Source: Gulosibacter sediminis
GTDB lineage: Bacteria; Actinomycetota; Actinomycetes; Actinomycetales; Microbacteriaceae
Assembly: GCF_023370115.1 (NCBI RefSeq)
Contig: NZ_CP097160.1
Coordinates: 1,178,001 to 1,242,000 of the forward strand
Direction of reading: 5' to 3'
DNA: 64,000 nt
Part shown: one piece after another, positions 1 to 8,519 of the stretch
How the letters are laid out: each line of letters begins with the position of its first letter
Numbering within the stretch: position 1 is the stretch's first letter
Notes under the pieces: model-generated
What the model saw: only the letters and a program-made list of their open reading frames with translations
The model's database searches: none
What the model was told of the DNA's origin: nothing
Translations under genes and position numbers: made by a program

Positions 1-586
1 GTGAGCGCCAGGCGCGCTCGTTGAGCTCGAGAATCGGCTCGACCGAGGCCTCTTCCTGCCAGTACTTGAGCGAGCCATAGCTGATCTGCGCCTCGTTGAA
101 CGACTCCACGCCCGAGACCTCGATACGGCGGTCGGTCGCGGTGTTCGAGTCGGCGAGGTCGTCGTCGAGGTAGGCGCCGAGCCCGGTGGCGCCCCACCAG
201 CGGCGGTTGAGCGCGGGCGCCGAGACGACGCCGACCGCGGGGCGGCCGTCGATCACGAGCGAGATGAGCGTCGCCCAGATGGGCACGCCGCGCATGAAGT
301 TTGCGGTGCCGTCGATCGGGTCGATGATCCACTGACGGCGCGAGTTGCCCTGGGTGCCGTATTCCTCGCCAAAGACTGAATCGCTCGGGCGCTCCTGCTC
401 GAGCCGTTCGCGAATGGCCTGTTCGACCGCCCGGTCGCCGTCGGTGACGTGCGTGCGATCCTCCTTGACGTACACGCCGAGGTCGCGCGACGTGAAGTAC
501 CGCATCGAAATCTCGTCCGCGAGATCGGCGAGCTGCCGGGCGAGGCGAAGGTCGGCGGTGATGGGATGCAGGAGTTCGAGGGCCAT
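1..586 (-). CDS. hisN: Inositol monophosphatase family protein, probable histidinol-phosphatase HisN (partial)
   Basis: The gene starts with ATG at 586 and reads leftward out of the window, so only about 195 N-terminal residues are visible. The metal-binding signature of the inositol monophosphatase superfamily is present as DPIDGTANF, preceded by GEEYG with its metal-binding glutamate. Actinobacterial members next to rsgA and aroA are usually the monofunctional histidinol-phosphatase of histidine synthesis, and the HisN name rests on that context. A generic inositol-1-phosphatase cannot be excluded without the C-terminus. It lies 29 bases downstream of rsgA on the same strand, so it is probably the last gene of the aroA-rsgA-hisN unit. 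Confidence 0.82.
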   Translation of the reverse strand, partial: MALELLHPITADLRLARQLADLADEISMRYFTSRDLGVYVKEDRTHVTDGDRAVEQAIRERLEQERPSDSVFGEEYGTQGNSRRQWIIDPIDGTANFMRGVPIWATLISLVIDGRPAVGVVSAPALNRRWWGATGLGAYLDDDLADSNTATDRRIEVSGVESFNEAQISYGSLKYWQEEASVEPILELNERAWRS

Positions 587-615
587 AGCTGGATTATCGC
601 AGCAGGCCCGCGAAG

Positions 616-1680
616 TTAGCCCTCGGACGCGCTCATCGACACAATGAGTCGGCGCAGCGAGGCGACGCGGGCCCGCCCGAGCGCGTCGAGATCGCCGCGG
701 GCGGCCGCGGCGTCGAGTTCGCAGTCGGGTGCATCCGCGAGGTGCGTGCACCCGCGGGGACACTCGGCGACGATCTGCGCGAGCTCGTCGAACGGCGCGA
801 ACACCGCGTCGGGGGAGACATGCCCGAGCCCGAACGAGCGGACGCCCGGCGTGTCGATGATCCAACCGGAGGGATTGACAGGCAGGGCGAGCGAAGACGA
901 ACTCGTGTGGCGTCCGCGGCCGGTGACTTCGTTGACGTGCCCCGTGGCGCGCTGCGCGTGGGGCGAGATGGCGTTGACGAGGGTCGACTTGCCGACGCCC
1001 GAATGGCCCACCATCACGGTCACGCGATCGGCGAGCGAGGCGAGAAACTCCTCATGCGGAGGTTGGTCGAGTGCCGAGGTGAACACGGGCACGTCGAGCG
1101 GCTCGACGAGCTGGTGCACCGGTTCGGGGTCGGCAAGGTCGGTCTTGGTGATCATGACGAGCGGCGAGATGCCGGCATCGAAGGCGGCCACGAGGTACCG
1201 GTCAATGAGGCGCGGGCGTGGTTCGGGATTCGCCGCGGCGACCACGACGCAGAGCTGCTCGGCGTTGGCAACGATGATGCGTTCGACGGTGTCGGAGTCA
1301 TCGGCCGAGCGGCGCAGCAGCGTGCGGCGCGCCTCGACGCGAACAATCCTGGCGAGCGATCCCTCGCCGCCGGTGACATCGCCGACGAGCCACACGGTGT
1401 CGCCGACGACGACCGACTTCTTGCCGAGCTCGCGCGCCGTGGTCGCGACCACGCTGCGCGCCGAGCCCTCGGGCATCCCGGCGATGACCGGGGCACCGTC
1501 ACCCACGAGGCACGTGTAGCGCCCGCGGTTCACCGTCGTGACAAAGCCGGGCACCGCATTCTCGTGGGTGGGGCGCTGCTTGGTGCGGGGCCGCGAGCCG
1601 CGGCGTGGCGCGCGTACGCGCACGCGGTCTTCGTCGAAGTCGCCGTACGCATCGAACGCGTCGGTGCGGTCCCACCCCAC
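616..1680 (-). CDS. rsgA: Ribosome small subunit-dependent GTPase A
   Basis: RsgA (YjeQ) is a circularly permuted GTPase that acts late in 30S subunit maturation. The motifs appear in permuted order: an OB-fold N-terminal part, then G4-like ITKTD, then the P-loop GHSGVGKST, then G3 DTPG. The C-terminus carries the zinc-finger pattern C-x4-C-x-H-x6-C (ECPRGCTH then DC). The chosen start is GTG at 1680, two bases after the aroA stop. It gives 354 residues and an N-terminus (VGWDRTDAFD) like family members; the open frame extends further into aroA but that extension is not family-like. Tight spacing indicates translation coupled to aroA. Confidence 0.93.
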   Translation of the reverse strand: MGWDRTDAFDAYGDFDEDRVRVRAPRRGSRPRTKQRPTHENAVPGFVTTVNRGRYTCLVGDGAPVIAGMPEGSARSVVATTARELGKKSVVVGDTVWLVGDVTGGEGSLARIVRVEARRTLLRRSADDSDTVERIIVANAEQLCVVVAAANPEPRPRLIDRYLVAAFDAGISPLVMITKTDLADPEPVHQLVEPLDVPVFTSALDQPPHEEFLASLADRVTVMVGHSGVGKSTLVNAISPHAQRATGHVNEVTGRGRHTSSSSLALPVNPSGWIIDTPGVRSFGLGHVSPDAVFAPFDELAQIVAECPRGCTHLADAPDCELDAAAARGDLDALGRARVASLRRLIVSMSASEG

Positions 1681-1682
1681 GA

Positions 1683-3110
1683 TCAGAGGTCCAGCAGCGA
1701 ATCGAGCGAAATCGGCGCGTCGGCTTCGTCGCGCTCGCCGAGCAGCGTGCGCCACATGCCGGGGAAGTCGGGCAGCGTCTTCGTGGTGCACTCGACATCG
1801 TCGAGCTGCACCTCGTCGACGGCGAGGCCGATCAGCGCGCCCGTGGTGGCCATGCGGTGGTCGGCGTAGCACTGCCACAGCGCGCCGTGGAGCGGGGCCG
1901 GGCGAATGATGAGCCCGTCGTCGGTCTCTTCGACGTCGGCGCCGACGCGGCCGAGCTCGGTCGCGAGGGCGGCGAGGCGATCGGTCTCGTGACCGCGGAG
2001 GTGGCCGACGCCGCGAATGACGCTCTCGCCCTCGCAGAGGGCGAGCAGGCCTGCGATGTTCGGGGCGAGCTCGCCGCCGACCGAGAGGTCGAGGTCGACT
2101 CCGGCCGGTCGGGCGCCCGCGACAATGCCCTGCTCGACGGTGCAGGTGAGCAGCCCATCCTCGAGCGTGATCTGCGCGCCGAAGCGCGGCAGGATCTCGC
2201 GCAGCAGGTCGCCGACCTGGGCGGTCGACTCGGGCCAGTTGGGGATGCGCACCGTGCCGCCGGCGATGATGCTCGCGATGAGGAACGGCGCCGCGTTCGA
2301 GAGGTCGGGCTCGACCGTGAGCTCGCCGCCACCGATCTCGCCCGGCTCGACGCGCCAGGTGCGCGCGTCGACCGCGTCGGCGGTGACGCCGCGGCCCTTG
2401 AGCACGTCGAGGGTCATGTTGATGTGCGGCAGCGATGGCAGCGATTCGCCGGTGTGCGTGAGCGTGAGGCCCTGCTCGAAGCGGGGCGCGACGAGCAGCA
2501 GGCCCGAAACGAATTGGCTGGATGCGCTGGCATCGATCTCGAGTTCGCCACCCGCGATGCGCCCGATGCCCTGCACCGAGAACGGCAGGCGCCCGCCCGA
2601 GTCACCGCTCACTTTGATGCCGAGCCCGCGCAGGGCCTCGAGCGTGGCCGCCATCGGGCGGCGTCGCGCGCCCTCGTCACCGTCAAAGGTGACCGGACCG
2701 AGCGCAAGGCCCGCGAGCGGAGGTACAAAGCGCATGACCGTGCCGGCGAGGCCGCAGTCGATCGACACTCCGCCGGACAGCTCCTCAGCTGGCGTGATGA
2801 CGAGGTCGTCGGCCGCGTTGTGCGTGCTCGCCACGCGTTCGACGCCGGTGCCGAGCTCCTCGAGCGCCTGCGCCATGAGGATCGTGTCGCGCGCGTGCAG
2901 CGGGGCGTGCAGCGTCGTCGGCTCGTGCGCAATCGCTGAGAGCACGAGCTCGCGGTTCGTCAGCGACTTCGAACCGGGAACCTCGATGTCGGCGTCGAGC
3001 GGAACCTCGGCAATCGGCGCGCGCCAATAGCCGGGCTCGCCAGAAGTCGCCTCGTGCACGCCGTCGCCGTACAAATCGAACTCATCGCCGGAATATCTGA
3101 AGATCTCCAT
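1683..3110 (-). CDS. aroA: 3-phosphoshikimate 1-carboxyvinyltransferase (EPSP synthase)
   Basis: AroA transfers the enolpyruvyl group of PEP to shikimate-3-phosphate, the sixth shikimate-pathway step. The N-terminal substrate-binding motif VPGSKSLTNRELVL is present, as are the basic GDEGARRRPM segment and the C-terminal DHRMATTGALIGLA motif. At 475 residues it is a little longer than the roughly 430 typical, because of the actinobacterial N-terminal extension. The gene is divergent from the sigma-factor gene. Its first codons overlap the SigR-type promoter that fires in the opposite direction at 3090-3115. It heads the aroA-rsgA-hisN unit. Confidence 0.95.
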   Translation of the reverse strand: MEIFRYSGDEFDLYGDGVHEATSGEPGYWRAPIAEVPLDADIEVPGSKSLTNRELVLSAIAHEPTTLHAPLHARDTILMAQALEELGTGVERVASTHNAADDLVITPAEELSGGVSIDCGLAGTVMRFVPPLAGLALGPVTFDGDEGARRRPMAATLEALRGLGIKVSGDSGGRLPFSVQGIGRIAGGELEIDASASSQFVSGLLLVAPRFEQGLTLTHTGESLPSLPHINMTLDVLKGRGVTADAVDARTWRVEPGEIGGGELTVEPDLSNAAPFLIASIIAGGTVRIPNWPESTAQVGDLLREILPRFGAQITLEDGLLTCTVEQGIVAGARPAGVDLDLSVGGELAPNIAGLLALCEGESVIRGVGHLRGHETDRLAALATELGRVGADVEETDDGLIIRPAPLHGALWQCYADHRMATTGALIGLAVDEVQLDDVECTTKTLPDFPGMWRTLLGERDEADAPISLDSLLDL

Positions 3111-3115
3111 CGGTT
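3090..3115 (+). promoter_or_regulatory. Candidate SigR/SigH-type autoregulatory promoter of the sigma-factor gene
   Basis: GGAAT at 3090-3094 is followed after exactly 18 bases by GTT at 3113-3115. This matches the GGAAT-N18-GTT consensus of the Streptomyces SigR regulon and is close to the mycobacterial SigH consensus. It reads toward the sigma gene and lies mostly inside the antisense of the aroA start region. Transcription from here would include the ribosome-binding site GGAGG (3176-3180) and the upstream ATG at 3184. This is motif matching only. Confidence 0.6.
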
Positions 3116-3183
3116 ACACACACTATCGCGCAACCGCGCGCGAAGGATGAAGCACCGCACCAGCAGACCGCGAACGGAGGACG

Positions 3184-3840
3184 ATGAGCGCCGTGCTAAC
3201 AAGCGTTCTCGCCGTAGACTCGTCTGCGATGAATTCCAGTGATGATGCACCGCGGCGAGCCAGCGACTCGACGAGCCTCGCAACGCTCTTTGAGGAACAG
3301 GCGATTCCGCTCCTCGACCAGCTGTACGGACACGCGATGCGGATGACGCGGAACCCGGCCGATGCCCAAGACCTCGTGCAAGAGACCTTCACGAAGGCGT
3401 TCCAGTCGTTCGCGTCGTTCAAGCAGGGCACCAACCTGCGGGCGTGGCTGTACCGCATCCAGACGAACCTCTACATCAACAACTACCGCAAGCAGCAGCG
3501 CACGCCGTACCAAAACCCGCTCGAAGAGCTTGAGGACTGGCAGCTCGGCGGGGCCGAGTCGTACACCTCGACGACCACCTCGCGCTCGGCGGAGGCGGAA
3601 GCGGTCGACAATCTGCCCTCCGACGCCGTGAAGGATGCGCTGGCCGAGATCCCCGAAGAGTTTCGGGTCGCGGTGCTCCTGGCCGATGTGCAGGGCTTCT
3701 CCTATAAGGAAATCGCCGAAATTATGGACACCCCCACCGGCACGGTGATGAGCCGATTGCACCGCGGGCGCAAGCTGCTGCGGGATCGGCTCCGGGACTA
3801 CGCCGGGGAATACGGAATTGGAAGGGAGCAGGAATCATGA
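3184..3840 (+). CDS. sigR: ECF RNA polymerase sigma factor, SigR/SigH type
   Basis: This is a group 4 sigma factor of the thiol-oxidative-stress type. Region 2 is seen around [20 protein letters not shown] with [10 protein letters not shown]. Region 4 is the helix-turn-helix stretch [20 protein letters not shown] with [10 protein letters not shown]. It overlaps the zinc anti-sigma gene by four bases (ATGA), the usual SigR-RsrA arrangement. Two starts are plausible. ATG 3184 (218 residues) has GGAGG three bases upstream. ATG 3229 (203 residues) lies 8 nt after a TAGACT -10 box at 3215-3220, so it could be a leaderless start. The likely targets, thioredoxin and mycothiol genes, are not in the window. 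Confidence 0.9.
   Translation: MSAVLTSVLAVDSSAMNSSDDAPRRASDSTSLATLFEEQAIPLLDQLYGHAMRMTRNPADAQDLVQETFTKAFQSFASFKQGTNLRAWLYRIQTNLYINNYRKQQRTPYQNPLEELEDWQLGGAESYTSTTTSRSAEAEAVDNLPSDAVKDALAEIPEEFRVAVLLADVQGFSYKEIAEIMDTPTGTVMSRLHRGRKLLRDRLRDYAGEYGIGREQES
3215..3220 (+). promoter_or_regulatory. -10 box for a possible leaderless short sigma-factor transcript
   Basis: TAGACT ends 8 nt before the in-frame ATG at 3229. The same geometry is seen at about a dozen other genes in this window. No convincing -35 element is visible. It would produce a protein 15 residues shorter than the ribosome-binding-site-led form. Confidence 0.45.
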
Positions 3841-4079
3841 CCGACTGTGGCTGCGATAAAGCACGCCAGGAACTCGAAGAGTACCTGCGTCAGGAAATGT
3901 GCACCACGGATCGTGAGGCCATCAAGGAGCACCTCGCGACGTGCGAGGACTGCTCTGGTGAGGCTCACGTCAACCAGGTGATCACGCAGGTCGTGCGGCG
4001 TTCGTGCAACGAGGAGGTCGCGCCGGAGGAGCTGCGCGCCCGCGTCCTCAGCTCGCTGCGCGGTGGCGCAACCGCATAG
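3837..4079 (+). CDS. rsrA: Zinc-binding anti-sigma factor, RsrA/RshA type
   Basis: This 80-residue protein has the zinc anti-sigma (ZAS) motif H-x3-C-x2-C in HLATCEDC, with further cysteines at the N-terminus (DCGCDK), at MCTT and at RSCNEE. In the RsrA family, oxidation of the motif cysteines to a disulfide releases zinc and frees the cognate sigma factor. The start ATG overlaps the sigma stop codon (ATGA), so the two are co-translated, which is expected for a stoichiometric inhibitor. The gene is followed by a strong terminator hairpin. Confidence 0.9.
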   Translation: MTDCGCDKARQELEEYLRQEMCTTDREAIKEHLATCEDCSGEAHVNQVITQVVRRSCNEEVAPEELRARVLSSLRGGATA

Positions 4080-4112
4080 ACCCCGCGTTCGGCACCCGAG
4101 GCCGAGACTGAA

Positions 4113-4140
4113 CCGGCCCCGCAGCGCGCTGCGGGGCCGG
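4113..4140 (+). terminator. Intrinsic terminator after the sigma/anti-sigma pair
   Basis: A perfect 13-bp GC-rich inverted repeat (CCGGCCCCGCAGC, GC, GCTGCGGGGCCGG) begins 33 bases after the anti-sigma stop. It is followed by TCTTCGTT, a weak T tract, as is common in high-GC actinobacteria. Confidence 0.8.
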
Positions 4141-4289
4141 TCTTCGTTGCTGCTGCGACTGCGGCCCAACTTGTACGGCGGCGAGATCCGCGGAAAGCTC
4201 AACCGCATGAGCACCACGAACCCCGCGAACCGCTTCTCTAAGCAAGCGAAGCCGCGACGGCTGCTCGTGGTCTCGGCGCGGGGCTCGGC

Positions 4290-4706
4290 GTGCTCGCCAT
4301 GGGCGCCTGGGCGATCAGGCGACGCGCCACCCGGTGCAACGAGCGAAGCCGCCGCCTCAAGACCGCCGGGATTGTCACGACGGGCAAGGTGACCGACGCT
4401 CGGGAGCGCGCAAGCCAGTTCAGCAACGGCACGTTCATGCAAGCGACGGTGCAGTTCGTCGATGACGACGGCGTGCCGCGTTGGGCCAAGGGCGTAATGG
4501 TCGGCCAGGTGCGCGAGGGCACCGGCCTCGAGGCGCGGTACCTGCGGGGCGAGGTGGACCGCTCTGGCGGTTGCGAAATCGCGCCGAACAAGAAGTTCGT
4601 CAAGGGTTACGAACTACTGCTCCAGGGAAACGAAACGTCCGGCCCGCAGCTGGTGCTGCGAGTCGGACGTTTGTGTGTGGATGTTAGTGGCCGAGGGCGC
4701 CGTTGA
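4290..4706 (+). CDS. DUF3592-like small membrane protein, probably frameshifted at its 5' end
   Basis: The open frame from GTG 4290 encodes 138 residues. The order is a truncated hydrophobic segment, a basic stretch (IRRRATRCNERSRRLK), then a beta-rich domain with TGKVTDARE, ATVQFVDDDG and LEARY. This resembles the DUF3592 layout of an N-terminal membrane helix followed by an extracytoplasmic beta domain. A better beginning lies in another frame: ATG 4207 (MSTTNPANRFSKQAKPRRLL). Adding one base after 4271 would join it to a complete helix, LGAGLGVLAMGAWAI. The gene is therefore either a frameshifted pseudogene or carries a sequence error. Its last 23 bases overlap the 3' end of kgd on the other strand. 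The function is unknown. Confidence 0.5.
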   Translation: MLAMGAWAIRRRATRCNERSRRLKTAGIVTTGKVTDARERASQFSNGTFMQATVQFVDDDGVPRWAKGVMVGQVREGTGLEARYLRGEVDRSGGCEIAPNKKFVKGYELLLQGNETSGPQLVLRVGRLCVDVSGRGRR

Positions 4707-7700
4707 TGAGCGTCTGCTGCTGCTCCTGGTGCGCCTTCATGGTGCCGACAGACGGGGCGGATGCCTCGGGTCGCGTCACGGCGGTGAGCGGCCGGTCGAG
4801 CTTCGGTGCGAGGGCCGCAAGCAGGAAGCCCCACGCACCCTGGTTCTCTGGCTCCTCCTGTGCCCAGACCAGCTCGGCGTTCGGGTACTGCGCGAGCGCC
4901 TGCTTGAGTTCCTCGACGGGTAGCGGGAAGTACTGCTCGAGGCGCACGAGCGCGACCGACTGGTCGCCGGACTTCTCGAGCTGCTGCTGGAGGTCGTAGT
5001 GGAGCTTGCCCGAGTGGATCACGACGCGCTTCACGGCGGCCTTGTCGGCGACACGGGTGTCGTCGAGCACGGGCTGGAACTTGCCCGTGGTGAACGCCTC
5101 GACCGGCGAGGTCGCGCCGCGTAGGCGCAGCATCGACTTCGGTGTGAAGACGATGAGCGGCTTGCGCGGGCGGGCGTACGCCTGGCGGCGCAGCAGGTGG
5201 AAGTAGTTCGCCGGCGTCGACGGCTGCGAGACCGTCATGTTGTCCTGCGCGGCAAGCTGCAGGAAGCGTTCGATGCGGGCCGAGGAGTGGTCGGGACCCT
5301 GGCCCTCGTAGCCGTGGGGGAGCAGCAGCACAACGCTCGAGCGCTGCGCCCACTTCTGCTCGCTCGACGAGATGAACTCGTCGATCACGACCTGGGCGCC
5401 GTTCACGAAGTCACCGAACTGGGCCTCCCAGAGCACGAGCGCGTCGGGGCGCTCGACCGAGTAGCCATACTCGAAGCCGAGCGCGGCGTACTCCGACAGA
5501 AGCGAGTCGTACACCGTGAACTTCGCCTGGGTCTCGGAGAGGTTCTGGAGCGGAATCCAGTTCTGATCGGTCTTGCGATCGTGCAGCAGGGCGTGACGCT
5601 GCGTGAACGTGCCGCGGCGCGAGTCCTGGCCCGAGAGGCGCACCGAGGTGCCCTCCATGACCAGCGAGCCGAGGGCGAGCAGCTCGCCGTAGGCCCAGTC
5701 GATGTCGCCTTCCTGCGACATCTTCGCGCGCTTGTCGAGCACGCGCTGCAGCTTCGGGTGCACCGTGAAGCCTTCGGGCGGCGTGCTGAACGCCTCGCCG
5801 ATGGTGGTCACGACGTCGTTCGCGACAGCGGTCGACTCGGGCTCCGAGGGGCTCTGCTCCTCGTTCGCACCGACCGTCGAGAGCTCCTGCGCCGAGATCG
5901 AGGCGGTGTGCGCCTCGTGCGTCTCGGCAAAGGCACGCTCGAGCTCGGAGTGGAAGTCCGACTGTGCCTTCTCGTATTCCTCCTCAGAGAGATCACCGCG
6001 ACCGACAAGGTTCGCCGCGTAGAGCTTCCGCACCGAGCGCTTGTTCTCGATGAGGTCGTACATGAGCGGCTGCGTCATCGACGGGTCGTCACCCTCGTTG
6101 TGACCGCGACGGCGGTACGAGATGAGGTCGATGACGACGTCGCGGTTGAAGCGCTGACGGTAGCGGAACGCGAGCGACGCGACGTGAGCCACGGCCTCGG
6201 GGTCGTCGCCGTTCACGTGGAACACCGGCGCCTGAATCGACTTCGCCACGTCCGACGAGTACATCGACGAGCGGCCGTCCTGCGGTGACGTGGTGAACCC
6301 AACCTGGTTGTTGATGATCACGTGGATCGTGCCGCCGGTGCGGTAGCCGCGCAGCTGCGACATCTGCATGGTCTCGTAGACGATGCCCTGACCCGACATG
6401 GCCGCGTCGCCGTGCACGAGCACGGGGAGGACATTGTAGGTCTGGGCGTCGTTGCGGTCTTGCTTCGCGCGGACGATACCCTCGAGCACGCCGTCGACGG
6501 CTTCGAGGTGCGACGGGTTCGCGGCGAGGTAGATCGGAATCTCGCCGCCCTTGGGCGAGGTGTAGGTGCCTTCGATGCCGAGGTGGTACTTGACGTCACC
6601 CGAGCCGGTCACGCGACCGGCCTTGGCGCCCTCGAACTCGCGGAACATCTGGTTGTAGGTCTTGCCCGCGATGTTCGTGAGCATGTTGAGGCGACCGCGG
6701 TGGGCCATGCCCATGACGATCTGCTCGATGCCGTCGTCGACCGCATCCTGACCGATCTGGTCGATCAGCGCGATGACCGACTCCGAACCCTCGAGCGAGA
6801 AGCGCTTCTGGCCGACGTACTTGGTCTGCAGGAAGGTCTCGAACGCCTCGGCCTGGTTGAGCTTCGTGAGGATGCGCAGCTGCTCGTCGTGCGTCGGCGC
6901 GACGTACGGGTGCTCGAGCTCCTCCTGGAACCAGGTGCGCTGCTCGGGGTCCTGGATGTGCATGTACTCGATGCCGATGGTGCGGCAGTACGTGTCGCGC
7001 AGAATGCCGAGGATGTCGCGCAGCTTCATGGTGCGCTTCGTGCCGAACCCCGCCGTGACGAAGTGACGCTCGAGGTCCCAGAACGTGAGGCCGTGCGACT
7101 CGATCTCGAGGTCGGCGTGCGTGCGCTGCACGTAGGTCAGCGGGTCGATGTCGGCCATCATGTGGCCGCGCACCCTGAACATGTTGATGACCTGCTGCAC
7201 GCGGGCTGTCTTGTTCACGGCCGATGCGACGTCGACGTGGACGTCCTTCGACCAGGTGATGGGCTTGTAGGGGATGCGCAGGGCGGCGAAGATGTCTTCG
7301 TAGAAGTTGTCGTTGCCGGTGAGCAGCTCCGACACGATCTTGAGGAACTCGCCCGAGCCGGCGCCCTGGATGACGCGGTGGTCGTAGGTCGACGACACCG
7401 TGAGGCGCTTCGAGATCGCGAGGTTGTCGATCGTCTCCTGCGCCATGCCCTGGAACGCGGCGGGGTAGTCGAGGGCACCGGCGCCGATGATGGCGCCCTG
7501 GCCGCGCGTGAGGCGCGGGGCCGACTGCACGGTGCCGATGCCGCCCGGGTTCGTGAGCGAGATCGTTGCGCCCGCGTGGTCGGCTGCCGTCAGCTTGCCG
7601 GTGCGGCCCTTCTTGATGAGTTCCTCGTACGCCTCGAGGAACTCGCGGAAGTTCATCTCCTCGGCGGCCTTGATGCTCGGCACGACGAGGCCGCGCGAGC

Positions 7701-8373
7701 CGTCCTTGTTCTGCACATCGATGGCGATACCGAGGTTGACGTGCGCTGGCTGGACCACCGAGGGCTTGCCGTCGACGATGTCGTAGTAAACGTTCTGGCT
7801 CGGGAACTTGTCGAGCGCACGCACGAGCGCGTAGCCGAGCAGGTGCGTGAACGAGATCTTGCCACCGCGCGTGCGACGCAGGTGGTTGTTGATGACGATG
7901 CGGTTGTCGATCATGAGCTTCGCGGGAATCTCGCGGTAGCTCGTCGCGGTCGGGATCGACAGCGAGTCGTCCATGTTCTTGGCGATGGCCTTCGCCATGC
8001 CCTTGAGTGCCGTGGTCTCCGCCTGGCGCTCGGCGGCGGGCGCCGCATCCTTCTTCTCTGCCTTGGCGGGGGCCTCGGCGGGGATCGGCGCTTCGGTCGC
8101 CGGGCGAGCCGTCGTGCGGCTCTGCTTGCTCGCGGCGGGCTGCGTCGGTGCCGCGGCGGGGGCTGCCGGCTGGGCGGGCGCGGTCGGCTTTGACGCGCTC
8201 ACGGGTGCCGAGGCTGACTGGGATGCGGCGTAGCGCTCGAGCGTCGGCCACCAGGCCTCGTCGACACTGCTCCGATCCTCTTTGAATTTCGCGTACATCT
8301 CTTCTACGAGCCAGTCATTGGCTCCGAAGTCAGGCACTGAGCTGGTGGATTCCGGACCGGTGGTCGTCGACAC
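4684..8373 (-). CDS. kgd: Multifunctional 2-oxoglutarate metabolism enzyme Kgd/OdhA (fused E1 and E2-like)
   Basis: This is the actinobacterial fusion of an E2-type succinyltransferase domain with the thiamine-dependent E1 of 2-oxoglutarate dehydrogenase, linking the TCA cycle and glutamate. The first 45 residues carry the conserved anchor (FGANDWLVEEMYAKF). An Ala/Pro-rich linker to about residue 125 follows. The catalytic E2 domain to about 360 has the active-site region TYDHRVIQGA. The E1 part has the thiamine-binding signature from HGDAAMSGQG to NNQVGFTTSP. No lipoyl domain is present, as is normal for the family. The length of 1229 residues is typical. The start is GTG at 8373. In relatives, OdhI/GarA controls this enzyme; that gene is not in the window. 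Confidence 0.96.
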   Translation of the reverse strand: MSTTTGPESTSSVPDFGANDWLVEEMYAKFKEDRSSVDEAWWPTLERYAASQSASAPVSASKPTAPAQPAAPAAAPTQPAASKQSRTTARPATEAPIPAEAPAKAEKKDAAPAAERQAETTALKGMAKAIAKNMDDSLSIPTATSYREIPAKLMIDNRIVINNHLRRTRGGKISFTHLLGYALVRALDKFPSQNVYYDIVDGKPSVVQPAHVNLGIAIDVQNKDGSRGLVVPSIKAAEEMNFREFLEAYEELIKKGRTGKLTAADHAGATISLTNPGGIGTVQSAPRLTRGQGAIIGAGALDYPAAFQGMAQETIDNLAISKRLTVSSTYDHRVIQGAGSGEFLKIVSELLTGNDNFYEDIFAALRIPYKPITWSKDVHVDVASAVNKTARVQQVINMFRVRGHMMADIDPLTYVQRTHADLEIESHGLTFWDLERHFVTAGFGTKRTMKLRDILGILRDTYCRTIGIEYMHIQDPEQRTWFQEELEHPYVAPTHDEQLRILTKLNQAEAFETFLQTKYVGQKRFSLEGSESVIALIDQIGQDAVDDGIEQIVMGMAHRGRLNMLTNIAGKTYNQMFREFEGAKAGRVTGSGDVKYHLGIEGTYTSPKGGEIPIYLAANPSHLEAVDGVLEGIVRAKQDRNDAQTYNVLPVLVHGDAAMSGQGIVYETMQMSQLRGYRTGGTIHVIINNQVGFTTSPQDGRSSMYSSDVAKSIQAPVFHVNGDDPEAVAHVASLAFRYRQRFNRDVVIDLISYRRRGHNEGDDPSMTQPLMYDLIENKRSVRKLYAANLVGRGDLSEEEYEKAQSDFHSELERAFAETHEAHTASISAQELSTVGANEEQSPSEPESTAVANDVVTTIGEAFSTPPEGFTVHPKLQRVLDKRAKMSQEGDIDWAYGELLALGSLVMEGTSVRLSGQDSRRGTFTQRHALLHDRKTDQNWIPLQNLSETQAKFTVYDSLLSEYAALGFEYGYSVERPDALVLWEAQFGDFVNGAQVVIDEFISSSEQKWAQRSSVVLLLPHGYEGQGPDHSSARIERFLQLAAQDNMTVSQPSTPANYFHLLRRQAYARPRKPLIVFTPKSMLRLRGATSPVEAFTTGKFQPVLDDTRVADKAAVKRVVIHSGKLHYDLQQQLEKSGDQSVALVRLEQYFPLPVEELKQALAQYPNAELVWAQEEPENQGAWGFLLAALAPKLDRPLTAVTRPEASAPSVGTMKAHQEQQQTLINGALGH

Positions 8374-8506
8374 GCGAAAATCGCCGCCTTCTACTCAAAT
8401 TGACGTTCTTGACGCCACCGAGAAGAGGTAGCGTCCGGTTGTCAAGACTAACGACATTTCCTCGCGGACACCTACATCAGTCCCCAGGCACACTTGTGGG
8501 AAAGAT

Positions 8507-8512
8507 TAGGCT
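8507..8512 (+). promoter_or_regulatory. -10 box of guaB1, leaderless geometry
   Basis: TAGGCT ends 7 nt before the ATG at 8520, so transcription would begin at or next to the start codon. It lies in the 146-bp divergent region between kgd and guaB1. Confidence 0.6.
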
Positions 8513-8519
8513 TGGTGGT

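Noticed and set aside
1605-2939. Long open frame of 444 codons antisense to rsgA and aroA
   Set aside because: Arg-rich, low-complexity translation typical of the antisense frames of high-GC genes. rsgA and aroA motifs are intact on the other strand.
6322-8193. A 623-codon frame antisense to kgd
   Set aside because: It is a shadow of the conserved Kgd reading frame. There is no recognisable domain, no ribosome-binding site, and composition follows the antisense of kgd codons.
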